From: a virus
IMG/VR virus record: IMGVR_UViG_3300009177_000038
Coordinates: 1-62,628 of that record
DNA length: 62,628 nucleotides
Reading direction: 5' to 3' (one strand)
The notes beneath the pieces were generated by a model. The model had not been told where the DNA came from. It did not search any database and saw only the letters and a list, made by a program, of their open reading frames with translations. Numbering within the stretch: position 1 is the stretch's first letter; the number at the start of each line of letters is the position of its first letter. Positions 31,606-38,404 of the stretch are shown one piece after another. A program made the translations under genes and the position numbers.

Positions 31606-31919
31606 CGCGCCCTCGCTTCCGTGCAGTGTTGGCTCGTCTCGAACTGCACCTGGGCGACCGCGCGACGTAGCCGATCGGATGCAGCAAGCCGCGTCGCAAC
31701 GTCACCGCCGAAGAACAGCGTGCGGTCAACCTCGCGGGTTGCGGCCTCGAGCTCGCTAAGCGCAGCGGCTACGCGCTCGGGAACTCGGGTGCTCTTGTTG
31801 GAGTCGATGGTGGCGAACGATGACGCATCGACCATTCCGCCCGGGAATGCGAGCGACACGCCGGCCACGTTCGCGACGAACGCAGCTTCAGTGTCCGAGG
31901 GACCGAGCCCATCAGCCAT
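31602..31919 (-). CDS. Small helical unknown protein
   Basis: ATG 31919; 105 residues. The first third is Gly/Ala/Ser-rich and the rest is helical (RVAAALSELEAATREVDRTL, DRLRRAVAQVQFETSQ). It overlaps its downstream and upstream neighbours by a few bases. No family is recognised. Confidence 0.45.
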   Translation of the reverse strand: MADGLGPSDTEAAFVANVAGVSLAFPGGMVDASSFATIDSNKSTRVPERVAAALSELEAATREVDRTLFFGGDVATRLAASDRLRRAVAQVQFETSQHCTEARAR

Positions 31920-32178
31920 TGCCCACCCCCGCCAGCTCGGGGTTTTCGGTTACGAAGCGCTCGCGCCCCTCGTAGGTCGCAAGCACGAGCGCGCGCGTCT
32001 CAGCGCTCGGCGCGTCCTTGCCGGCGATGAGAGCCGCCATGCGCCAGTCCAGCTCCGGCATGCTGCGCACGTGGTCGGCAGCGCGCTCCGGGTCGACGCC
32101 GATTTCGCGGAACGTGCGGTCCAGCACCGCCACAATGGCCGCGGCCTTGCGCTCGCGGTTGATGGCGAGGGAGCTCAC
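31912..32178 (-). CDS. Small helical unknown protein
   Basis: GTG 32178; 88 residues, mostly helical (KAAAIVAVLDRTFREIGVDP, DWRMAALIAGKDAPSAETRA). It overlaps the next gene by 8 bases. No family is recognised; leftward early operon. Confidence 0.45.
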   Translation of the reverse strand: MSSLAINRERKAAAIVAVLDRTFREIGVDPERAADHVRSMPELDWRMAALIAGKDAPSAETRALVLATYEGRERFVTENPELAGVGNG

Positions 32179-32387
32179 AGCATGCCTCCTCGGTGGGCGA
32201 GCTCGCCGCGTCCAGCAGCCAACCGAACGGCGAACGCCTTAGCGCCTTCGAGCGTCAGAGCGCCGCTGAGCGCCGTTTCCGGGTCCCGCGAGTCGACGAC
32301 GTAATAGAGCTCTCCGAAGCTCGGAATGACTTCCAGCGTCGTGTTGCCAAGACGGTACGTGGTCCTCTCGATCCACTGAGGGTTCAC
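32175..32387 (-). CDS. Small unknown protein
   Basis: GTG 32387 overlaps the upstream stop by 4 bases. The 70-residue product (MNPQWIERTTYRLGNTTLEV ...) has a beta-rich start and a helix (ALTLEGAKAFAVRLAAGRGE). No family is recognised. Confidence 0.45.
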   Translation of the reverse strand: MNPQWIERTTYRLGNTTLEVIPSFGELYYVVDSRDPETALSGALTLEGAKAFAVRLAAGRGELAHRGGML

Positions 32388-32794
32388 GACGCCACCCCCA
32401 GTCCCGGGTCAATCCACCCGCCACCCGCAGCCGCCGTGAGCATGAACACCTCGACGGCCGCGAGCGGGACGGTGCGGCTCGGCTCGAGCACGGCGCCGCC
32501 CTCGACGGCGCCGTCCACCGTTTCGATCCGGAGCGTGAGACCGGACACCAGCATCGGCGCGGCCCAGGTGCGCGGGCGAATGCGACGCGGGCCGGCTGCG
32601 ATGCGCGCGGCGCGGTCCGTGAACGTCTCGACGCTGAAGCAGCCCTCGCACTGAGTGCGGCCGCGCGCGTCGACGAAATCATCGGTGCACGCGCAGCCGC
32701 AAGTCACGCAGCGCTCGGTGCCTTGGTTCGGGTCGCGCCAGCACGACGCGCACACGTCGTTGCCGCACAGCCGGAAGCAAACTTCGCAGTACAT
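32384..32794 (-). CDS. Double zinc-ribbon-like protein
   Basis: ATG 32794 with GAGGG upstream is chosen over a longer frame. The 136-residue product opens MYCEVCFRLCGNDVCASCWR, then ERCVTCGCACTDDF and RTQCEGCFSVETF: nine or more cysteines forming at least two zinc sites. A beta-rich C-terminal domain follows (VSGLTLRIETVDGAVEGGAV). Probably nucleic-acid or protein binding. It is the second gene of the leftward operon, so it is made early. Confidence 0.55.
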   Translation of the reverse strand: MYCEVCFRLCGNDVCASCWRDPNQGTERCVTCGCACTDDFVDARGRTQCEGCFSVETFTDRAARIAAGPRRIRPRTWAAPMLVSGLTLRIETVDGAVEGGAVLEPSRTVPLAAVEVFMLTAAAGGGWIDPGLGVAS

Positions 32795-32808
32795 GCCCCC
32801 TCGCCCTC

Positions 32809-32997
32809 TCACGCGCTCTTGCGCAGCTGGACGACGGGGGCGACGGGGCCGCACTTGGCGACCGGGCGAAGGGATTCGAGTTCAACGCCCGTGGTCTCGA
32901 CGACCGGGCGAGGCGGGATTTCGGAGCGGTGCTCCGTCCTGGTCAGACGGACAACGCCGCCGAACCAGGGGATTTCGAGGGAGGTGACGCAACGCAT
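32809..32997 (-). CDS. First protein of the leftward early operon
   Basis: ATG 32997 is close to the leftward promoter/operator element. The 62-residue product (MRCVTSLEIPWFGGVVRLTR ...) is beta-rich and ends in basic residues. It may be an antitermination or host-takeover factor, as first genes often are in lambda-like left operons, but no family is recognised. Confidence 0.45.
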   Translation of the reverse strand: MRCVTSLEIPWFGGVVRLTRTEHRSEIPPRPVVETTGVELESLRPVAKCGPVAPVVQLRKSA

Positions 32998-33001
32998 ATG
33001 A

Positions 33002-33033
33002 CTATCAGTAGCCAATCGGCTTCTAGTAGTCAA
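33002..33033 (-). promoter_or_regulatory. Leftward early promoter with operator (PL/OL-like)
   Basis: On the minus strand, TTGACT (33033-33028) is followed after 17 bases by a weak -10 region (TACTGA/GATAGT). Within it, plus-strand GTAGCC (33008-33013) and GGCTTC (33018-33023) form a palindrome with a 4-base centre. The element matches the rightward promoter at 34454-34487 almost base for base (TTGACT, spacing, AGCC, TGGCTA). This implies that one repressor binds both. Confidence 0.6.
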
Positions 33034-33096
33034 GCGGCGACCGTGAGAAAAGTCAGCTAGCCAAACAATGTCCGATGGGTCGTCAAATACCCCTGA

Positions 33097-33768
33097 ATGT
33101 CCACAGCCCGATGGAGCTTCCATAAGCGGATGGCGGGCTGGTGCAGCGCTGATATCGAGGGTGAAGCGGAAGCTCTCTACAAGGCAGCCGGAATCGATAG
33201 CTCTCAGGGGGCAGCCCCAGCGTGGCTAGCCGTGCGAATTCTTGGGCCCGGTTCGGTTGTGCGAGTTCACTCGCTAATGCATGCGGGCGGGGGCTGCCTT
33301 ACCCGAGTGCTCGGTGCGCCGCGCATCTACTACCGAAGTAGCCTTGCGCCGCAGCGCGCGGACTTCGTTGTCGCTCACGAGTTGGCCCATTGGGCGTTGG
33401 GCACGAGGCTCACTGAAGACGAGAATGACATCGAGTCTGCGTGCGATGCTCTCGCGGCCGCCCTGATCGCTCCGCGTCGCGCGTTCCTCGACGCGGTCCG
33501 GGCTTATGGCACGCGACTCCCTCGTCTTGCGCGAGCGTTCCAGACCACCGAATCGCTGACAGCTTTGCGGCTTGGCGAAACCACTGGCGAGCCGCTTGCG
33601 CTCGTCGCGCCACGTTCGGTGCGGGTTCGTGGCGCGATGTATTCCTGGCCTGGCGAGTCGCAACTGCGAGCCCTCGCGGCTGCGCGGCGAAGCGGTCCTG
33701 GTTTGCGCAACACGAGGCTGCGCGACGATCCGAGGCGAACGGTTCTACGTGCTGTTGGCGAGTTCTAG
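33097..33768 (+). CDS. ImmA/IrrE-family metallo-endopeptidase
   Basis: ATG 33097 (an internal ATG at 33130 is possible). The 223-residue product has the zinc motif HELAHWALG (H94, E95, H98), with DENDIESACDALAAALIAPR just downstream as the third ligand and helix. This is the standard ImmA/IrrE arrangement (HExxH...E..A..FA..LL.P). A C-terminal region of about 75 residues follows. In ICEBs1 and many prophages ImmA cleaves the partner repressor on induction. Here it is encoded convergently with the repressor, their ends overlapping, inside the immunity region, which supports that role. Confidence 0.8.
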   Translation: MSTARWSFHKRMAGWCSADIEGEAEALYKAAGIDSSQGAAPAWLAVRILGPGSVVRVHSLMHAGGGCLTRVLGAPRIYYRSSLAPQRADFVVAHELAHWALGTRLTEDENDIESACDALAAALIAPRRAFLDAVRAYGTRLPRLARAFQTTESLTALRLGETTGEPLALVAPRSVRVRGAMYSWPGESQLRALAAARRSGPGLRNTRLRDDPRRTVLRAVGEF

Positions 33769-34406
33769 CGCTTGCCCGGCAAACCGCGCGGAGCGGGCGG
33801 CTCCGAAAAGGCCACCGCGGTTTCGCCCACGATTTTCTCGGGATGAATAAGGGCCAGGACGCGCTGCGCGAGCACGATGCTCACATCGGCGATGCTGCTG
33901 ATTGGCTTGCCGATGTATTCCGACTCGCCGACGACCTGGTTCACGAAGCCAGGATGATTGGGAAACTGACGGTGGAGCGCATCCCGTACGATCGTGATCG
34001 CGCCGACTTCATCCTCACGGATGAGCCCGACCTGTCGGAGTCGAGCCTCGGTGTCCTTGGTGGCGATGCGCAGCTGCTCTTCGATCGGCGGCTCCACCGA
34101 CTCGTAGATCGGGGCTGGCAGCGCTTTGGTGCCATCGTGCGTGATTCGACGCTGCGGCACAGTCCCGGTAGCCTCCGGCCAGGGTCCGCGACCAAGTAAA
34201 AGCCATTCCTCGGATACATTGAGGGCCGTCGCGATCTTGGCAGCGACTTCCGGGCGCGCGCTGCGGCGCTGGCCGCTGAAGAGCTTTCCGAGGTTCCCGT
34301 TCGAGATGCGGTGCTCCTCCTCAAAGTCTTTCACAACCGGCGGCCTGCCCCGGCCGTCACGCGGCAGACAATGGAAAGCGTACCAAGCGCGGGCGCCGAT
34401 GCTCAC
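33765..34406 (-). CDS. CI-like repressor with N-terminal HTH (probable ImmA target)
   Basis: GTG at 34406; no clear ribosome site upstream, so it may be translated from a leaderless or weak message. The 213-residue product has an HTH near residues 25-75 (VKDFEEEHRISNGNLGKLFS, GQRRSARPEVAAKIATALNV, SEEWLLLGRGPWP), typical of XRE repressors. A linker and a C-terminal domain without a LexA-type Ser/Lys site follow. Lack of self-cleavage residues fits control by the ImmA-like protease. It would bind the GTAGCC/GGCTAC operators on both sides and hold lysogeny. Confidence 0.75.
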   Translation of the reverse strand: MSIGARAWYAFHCLPRDGRGRPPVVKDFEEEHRISNGNLGKLFSGQRRSARPEVAAKIATALNVSEEWLLLGRGPWPEATGTVPQRRITHDGTKALPAPIYESVEPPIEEQLRIATKDTEARLRQVGLIREDEVGAITIVRDALHRQFPNHPGFVNQVVGESEYIGKPISSIADVSIVLAQRVLALIHPEKIVGETAVAFSEPPAPRGLPGKR

Positions 34407-34425
34407 GGTGGGGAGGTTGCCATAT

Positions 34426-34487
34426 GGCTACCTATGTAGCGACAGGTTACCGGTTGACTTCCTGTAGCCCTTTGGCTATTCGTAGCC
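34426..34487 (+). promoter_or_regulatory. Rightward early promoter with operator cluster (PR/OR-like)
   Basis: TTGACT at 34454-34459, 17-base spacer, and TATTCG at 34477-34482 form a promoter for the cro-like gene at 34490. Half-sites GGCTAC (34426-34431), GTAGCG (34436-34441), GTAGCC (34464-34469), GGCTAT (34474-34479) and GTAGCC (34482-34487) form three overlapping palindromic operators covering the -35 to +1 region. The gap 34407-34425 also holds the repressor start, so the element probably controls both directions. See the matching PL element at 33002-33033. Confidence 0.7.
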
Positions 34488-34489
34488 GA

Positions 34490-34729
34490 ATGAGATTGGC
34501 GCGAACGCCTAGCCTGTCGAGCCGTGCGCTCCATGAGGAGCTGAAAGCCGAGGGCGCTGTTGCGCGCATGTCCGAAGCGACAGGGATCCATCGCACGCAG
34601 CTCTGGCGGTACGCCACGGGCCGCCGCAAACCAAATGCGGAACAGATCGCCAAGCTTCATCGCGCGACGGGTGGGCGTGTTGCGGCCGATGGTTGGGAGA
34701 CGACCAGCGAGCTCGGAGCCGCCGAATGA
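34490..34729 (+). CDS. Cro-like HTH regulator
   Basis: ATG 34490 directly follows the operator cluster; a longer in-frame start would sit inside the operators. The 79-residue product has an HTH of the YdaS/Cro type: KAEGAVARMSEATGIHRTQL followed by WRYATGRRKPNAEQIAKLHR. As the first gene of the rightward operon, it likely represses the repressor promoter and helps commit to the lytic path. Its stop overlaps the next ATG (ATGA). Confidence 0.65.
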   Translation: MRLARTPSLSSRALHEELKAEGAVARMSEATGIHRTQLWRYATGRRKPNAEQIAKLHRATGGRVAADGWETTSELGAAE

Positions 34730-35451
34730 ACGCGCTCGCTCTCACTCAAGTCGAGGGTTGGACGCTCGCCACGTCGGGCTTCGACGACGGCGAGCCGCGC
34801 GTTCGTGATCTCGAGCTCGCCGAGCACCTCGGCTACGAGAGGCCGCGCGGCATTCGGGACTTGATCACCCGGCTCGTGCGCGAGCAAAAGCTGAGCGATT
34901 CCGACGTACGCCGCACCGTGCGGCGCACGCGCATCGGCGTCACCGAACGTGATGTGGAAGAGTTCTGGCTCACCGAAGCGCAGGCGCTGAAGGTGGTCGC
35001 CAAGAGCGAGACCGCGCGCGCCGATGCGATCCTCGACGAACTTATCCGCGTGTTCGTCGCCGTACGTCGCGGCGAGATCCTCAACTCCGCGCGCTTCGCC
35101 GACATGGCCACTCGCATTGAACGCATCGAGTCGATGATCGCCAACGGTGCGAGCGGCTGCATCGGTCCCGCGAACAGCTCTTGGATCAAGACGACTGTGC
35201 GCGAACTCGCCAAAAGCATGGTGCGCCGCAAGGAAGCGAAGAGCGAGCACTCCGCCCGCCGACGTATCTACAACGCGCTCGGCGCCCTTGTCGGCTGGGG
35301 TGGCCCCGCGCGTCCTTGGATCGCGCTGCCCGCGTACAAGTTCGGCGATGTGCGCGCAGTGCTGATTCAGCTGGTGCGCGATGCAGACGACCGCGCGAGT
35401 GCCGCGCAGCTGACCTTGCTGCCCGGCGGGAAGGGCGACCATGCCCAGTAA
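34726..35451 (+). CDS. Antirepressor/Rha-like phage regulatory protein
   Basis: ATG 34726 overlaps the cro-like stop. The 241-residue product starts with a domain seen in phage antirepressors: VRDLELAEHLGYERPRGIRD, IGVTERDVEEFWLTEAQALK, VVAKSETARADAILDELIRV. The second half is helical and basic (ARRRIYNALGALVGWGGPAR). The N-domain fits the P22-AR/BRO-like group, which inactivate or compete with repressors. The promoter-proximal position in the right operon fits this function. Precise family is uncertain. Confidence 0.55.
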   Translation: MNALALTQVEGWTLATSGFDDGEPRVRDLELAEHLGYERPRGIRDLITRLVREQKLSDSDVRRTVRRTRIGVTERDVEEFWLTEAQALKVVAKSETARADAILDELIRVFVAVRRGEILNSARFADMATRIERIESMIANGASGCIGPANSSWIKTTVRELAKSMVRRKEAKSEHSARRRIYNALGALVGWGGPARPWIALPAYKFGDVRAVLIQLVRDADDRASAAQLTLLPGGKGDHAQ

Positions 35452-35944
35452 GCTGCGCACCCCTCTCCCGCCGACCAGGCGGGCCGCTGCCGCCCATATC
35501 CGCCGACTCCGTTGCGCACTCGGCTGGACGCAGGAAGACGTCGCAGAGCGGTGCGTCGGCGTGTCGGTGCGCACGGTGCGCGAGCTCGAGTCGGGCCGCG
35601 TGCGCATGACGGCGCTCGAGCTCGTCGAGCAAATGGAGGCGGACCTAGCCGCCAAGGATTTCGGTGCTGCATCAGCACGGCGAGATGACGTGCATCGCCT
35701 TCCTCGAGAGGCGAGCCGGGCGAACCCCGGTGCAAAAGGGCCGGTAGCGGGGGCAGGTCCCGCATGCAGCACCGGAGCTACTGCAGGCACGCCGCGAGGC
35801 GGCGACTGGGCTCATAACCCGGGACTAGCGCGGTGCGACTCCGCGGCCTGCAACCAGGACGGGCGCCATGGTGCGCAGCGAGATGCTGCGACAAGTGGTC
35901 CTGAAACAGCGCCCGCTCCTTCCGCTCGAAAAGAGGCTGCCTAA
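35441..35944 (+). CDS. XRE-family HTH protein with disordered C-terminus
   Basis: A 167-residue protein overlapping the previous gene by 11 bases. Residues 12-70 hold an XRE HTH (RRAAAAHIRRLRCALGWTQE, then SVRTVRELESGRVRM, TALELVEQMEADL). The last 90 residues are low-complexity Ala/Gly/Arg/Pro (GAGPACSTGATAGTPRGG). It may adjust early transcription or act as a second Cro/CII-type regulator. The C-terminal composition is unusual for this family, and the true protein may end with another structure. Confidence 0.55.
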   Translation: MPSKLRTPLPPTRRAAAAHIRRLRCALGWTQEDVAERCVGVSVRTVRELESGRVRMTALELVEQMEADLAAKDFGAASARRDDVHRLPREASRANPGAKGPVAGAGPACSTGATAGTPRGGDWAHNPGLARCDSAACNQDGRHGAQRDAATSGPETAPAPSARKEAA

Positions 35945-36202
35945 ATGCCGATGGTCGGTCGCCCCATCGTCATCGACGGCAAGGTCGTAGGCATTGCGTG
36001 CAGCCGCGAGCAGCGCCGCACGTGCTCGACGCCAGGCTGTCACAACACCGCGCCCCTGCTCTGCGACTACCCGGTGACCCGCAAGGGTAAGCCGGCCACG
36101 TGCGACCGGCCGACGTGTAAGAGCTGCGCGCTCCACGTCGGCAAGGACGTCGACTACTGCGCGGTGCACGCGCGGCAGCACAAGCCCGCCACTTCGCGCT
36201 GA
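35945..36202 (+). CDS. Small zinc-finger protein
   Basis: ATG 35945 follows the previous stop directly. The 85-residue product has a Cys/His-rich core (CSREQRRTCSTPGCHNTAPL, CDYPV, ATCDRPTCKSCALHVG, DYCAVHAR) with ten cysteines/histidines suited to two zinc sites. Such small phage zinc-finger proteins often modify host functions. No specific family is recognised. The 75 bases after it hold no gene. Confidence 0.5.
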   Translation: MPMVGRPIVIDGKVVGIACSREQRRTCSTPGCHNTAPLLCDYPVTRKGKPATCDRPTCKSCALHVGKDVDYCAVHARQHKPATSR

Positions 36203-36277
36203 TTCTGCGGGCCCCGCGCCCGGTCCCGGTTTTCGTCTCTCGTTCGTGGTCTCGGTCTGCTGGTCTTGGAGGTCGGA

Positions 36278-36655
36278 ATGCCTGCTCACAGGATGTTCGC
36301 GCTCGCTGGCATCGTCGTACTCACGCTCCTACTCATTGCGTCGTTCATGGTCGGCGAGCTGGGATGGCTCGGCCACGTGCCGCGCTGGCTGACCATCAGC
36401 CGTGTGGGCTGGAGCTTCGCGTTTGGCAGCATCGCAGCCGGCTTCCTGCTCGGCGAGGCCTATGATCGCGCGGTAGCGGTCGCCAAGCGCTTCTGCATCG
36501 AGCGCGAACAGCTCGCTCTTCTGCTCCGTGACGCGCGTCGCGAGCTCAACGGGCGGAGCGGCATCCAACCGGTAGAGGACGGCGCGGACGATTGGGCGCT
36601 ACGCGAACGCGCGGCCCGCGGGGGCAATACGCGGTGGCCGGAGGAAGTGTCGTGA
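36278..36655 (+). CDS. Membrane protein with cytoplasmic coiled-coil-like tail
   Basis: ATG 36278 with GGAGGT 4 bases upstream (a TTG at 36266 is less likely). The 125-residue product has two hydrophobic segments: LAGIVVLTLLLIASFMVGEL and the region VGWSFAFGSIAAGFLLGEA. A helical charged C-terminus follows (VAKRFCIEREQLALLLRDAR). It is probably an early inner-membrane protein. No family is recognised; exclusion or membrane control is only a possibility. Confidence 0.45.
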   Translation: MPAHRMFALAGIVVLTLLLIASFMVGELGWLGHVPRWLTISRVGWSFAFGSIAAGFLLGEAYDRAVAVAKRFCIEREQLALLLRDARRELNGRSGIQPVEDGADDWALRERAARGGNTRWPEEVS

Positions 36656-36729
36656 GTGAGCAACTCTGGGCCGCGCTGCCGGTGGTCGGCATGTGCCTTG
36701 TCCTCCTCCTCGGGGTGAAGTGGCCATGA
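36652..36729 (+). CDS. 25-residue single-span membrane peptide
   Basis: GTG 36652 overlaps the previous stop (GTGA) and its own stop overlaps the next ATG. The peptide (VSEQLWAALPVVGMCLVLLL and four more) is one membrane helix. It is small, but tight coupling on both sides supports translation. Function unknown. Confidence 0.4.
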   Translation: MSEQLWAALPVVGMCLVLLLGVKWP

Positions 36730-36962
36730 CGCCCGGCCTGCAGTGGTACACGGACCCCGTCACGAAGGTGCGCTCGCGCCGCTGCGTGACGCCGCACGGT
36801 AGCGTCGGGTGCCACGGCTCGCGGGTGCTCAGCGGCAATCGCTGCGCGTTCTGCGGCCACCCCGCCGACAAGCCCGCACCCGAGGGCACCACCGACGTGC
36901 CGCCCGAGGCGCAGGCCAAGAGCTCCGGCGCACTCCGCGCCTTGCATCCGGTGTCCCGATGA
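36726..36962 (+). CDS. Small Cys-rich protein
   Basis: ATG 36726 overlaps the previous stop (ATGA). The 78-residue product has a Cys/His pattern (RRCVTPHGSVGCHGSRVLSG then RCAFCGHPAD) fitting one zinc site, and a disordered Ala/Glu end. No family is recognised. Confidence 0.45.
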   Translation: MTPGLQWYTDPVTKVRSRRCVTPHGSVGCHGSRVLSGNRCAFCGHPADKPAPEGTTDVPPEAQAKSSGALRALHPVSR

Positions 36963-37141
36963 TCACGGAGATGCGCAAGCGCCAGCTCAAGTCGCACGCC
37001 GCGTTTCTGCGCGAGTGCTGGCAGCCACTCGGCACTGAGGGGCAAACCGTCCACGACGCGGCGAACGGACTGGAAGAGCTCTTGCGCGAGAACGCGCTGC
37101 TCGAGCGGAAGCTCGCGGACAGAAAGCAGGCAAGCGAATGA
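36959..37141 (+). CDS. 60-residue helical protein
   Basis: ATG 36959 overlaps the previous stop, and the stop overlaps the next ATG. The product is a basic helix followed by a Leu/Glu coiled coil (HDAANGLEELLRENALLERK). Unknown function; early right operon. Confidence 0.45.
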   Translation: MITEMRKRQLKSHAAFLRECWQPLGTEGQTVHDAANGLEELLRENALLERKLADRKQASE

Positions 37142-37473
37142 AGTGCGAAGCGTGCGACCATGGCGTCCATCGGGGCTATCACTTCTTTGCAGCGGCATAC
37201 CGCGACCCCCCGAAGGGCTTCGAAGATGTTCATCGCGCACCTCTTTGCGATGTCTGCGGTTCGGGGCGCCTAACGTGGGATCAATTGGCCCAGGCGATTC
37301 GCGATCGCCGCGCGGCTAAGTCCACGCCTGATAATCCCGTGGACCCCGTCAACGGCTCGGTGAGCACGCCGTGTGACCTCACCCCGCAGGTTTGCGCGTG
37401 CGGCTGCCCGACGCTCTACGCGCGGGGGCTTTGCGGGGACTGTTTCGCGAGTGAGCAGCGAGGCGCGCGATAA
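37138..37473 (+). CDS. Zinc-binding protein with four CxxC motifs
   Basis: ATG 37138; 111 residues. Motifs are CEACDHG, CDVCGSG, CACGCPTL and CGDCFASE, suggesting two zinc ribbons joined by a helical/Pro linker. Likely binds nucleic acid or a host protein. No specific family is recognised. Confidence 0.5.
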   Translation: MKCEACDHGVHRGYHFFAAAYRDPPKGFEDVHRAPLCDVCGSGRLTWDQLAQAIRDRRAAKSTPDNPVDPVNGSVSTPCDLTPQVCACGCPTLYARGLCGDCFASEQRGAR

Positions 37474-37766
37474 TGGGCCGCTTCATCTGCAAACTCGAGG
37501 GCAAGTACTTCGAGTATTCAACCATCGTCGACGCGCCGATCACGCGGCCGATGACGCTCGAGAGATTCTCGGCGTATTACCGCGATGAGTACGGGGCGAG
37601 CGGCTCACAGGACTTCGCCGAGCGTCTGGCTCGCGCAGATGCCAAGGGCACATCATCGCATCTCGCTGATTCATTCGAAGAAGTGATCCTACTGAACCGT
37701 GCCGGTGATGGTGAGACGGCCTGGACGCTCGACCAGTTCAAGCGCTGGGCGCGAGGTGAGACGTGA
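37473..37766 (+). CDS. Unknown early protein
   Basis: ATG 37473 overlaps the previous stop (TAATG). The 97-residue product starts MGRFICKLEGKYFEYSTIVD and resembles a small alpha/beta domain (PMTLERFSAYYRDEYG, FEEVILLNRAGDG, DQFKRWARGE). No family is recognised. Confidence 0.45.
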   Translation: MGRFICKLEGKYFEYSTIVDAPITRPMTLERFSAYYRDEYGASGSQDFAERLARADAKGTSSHLADSFEEVILLNRAGDGETAWTLDQFKRWARGET

Positions 37767-38227
37767 CCGAGCCCAACACGCGCCAGGTCGAGGTCTTCGT
37801 CGAACAGCTGCACGACGAGATCGCGGAGATGCTCCAGCACGCGCCGGCGGTCGACGTCGCGCATGCGCTTTTGTTCCACGCGCACACGCTCGCCGCGCAG
37901 CACGGGTTTGCTCAGGAGCTGATGGCCGCGCACGAGGCGCTCGTCGAAGAGACCGAGACCGAGGAGCCGCGCGTGCCGGGCACGTACGGCGAGGTCGTGC
38001 TCGCGCGCGGCGCGGTCACGCCTGCAGCTTGCCGCCGGTGCACCGAATGCGAGGGCGAAGAGCACCACTTCAGCGCCGCGATGGTGAATGAGGCTGGCGA
38101 CTACGAGTGCAAGCATTGCGACGCGACCGCGGTGCCCTGCGATGGGTGCGACGCAGCGGTGTGGCCGCCTCAGCCGGAGGATGTGTGCCGGGAGTGCCTT
38201 GCCCAGGAACCGGAGGTGCCCGCGTGA
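37763..38227 (+). CDS. Cys-rich protein with helical N-terminus
   Basis: GTG 37763 overlaps the previous stop. The 154-residue product begins with a helical domain (VEVFVEQLHDEIAEMLQHAP, ALLFHAHTLAAQHGFAQELM). It ends in zinc-ribbon-like motifs (ACRRCTECEGEEHHF, YECKHCDATAVPCDGC, DVCRECL). Probably binds nucleic acid or proteins. It lies just before xis and int. Confidence 0.5.
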   Translation: MTEPNTRQVEVFVEQLHDEIAEMLQHAPAVDVAHALLFHAHTLAAQHGFAQELMAAHEALVEETETEEPRVPGTYGEVVLARGAVTPAACRRCTECEGEEHHFSAAMVNEAGDYECKHCDATAVPCDGCDAAVWPPQPEDVCRECLAQEPEVPA

Positions 38228-38403
38228 ACGACATTCTCACAGTCGAAGACGTCGCCAAGCTGCTCCGCGTGAGCAAAGTCAAGGTGACGCGCATGTGTCG
38301 GACGGAAGAACTGGCCGCTTTCCGTGTCGGTCGCCTCTGGCGTCTGCATCGCGCCGACGTCGAGAAGTGGCTGGCGTCCCAAACCTCACCGAAGGTGGCT
38401 TGA
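38224..38403 (+). CDS. xis: Excisionase-type (MerR-like HTH) protein
   Basis: GTG 38224 overlaps the previous stop (GTGA). The 59-residue product matches the excisionase/MerR helix-turn-helix: ILTVEDVAKLLRVSKVKVTR, then MCRTEELAAFRVGRLWRLHR, ADVEKWLAS. Such proteins bend att DNA and direct the integrase to excision. Its place 1 base before the integrase gene supports the call. The small size is normal. Confidence 0.75.
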   Translation: MNDILTVEDVAKLLRVSKVKVTRMCRTEELAAFRVGRLWRLHRADVEKWLASQTSPKVA

Positions 38404-38404
38404 G

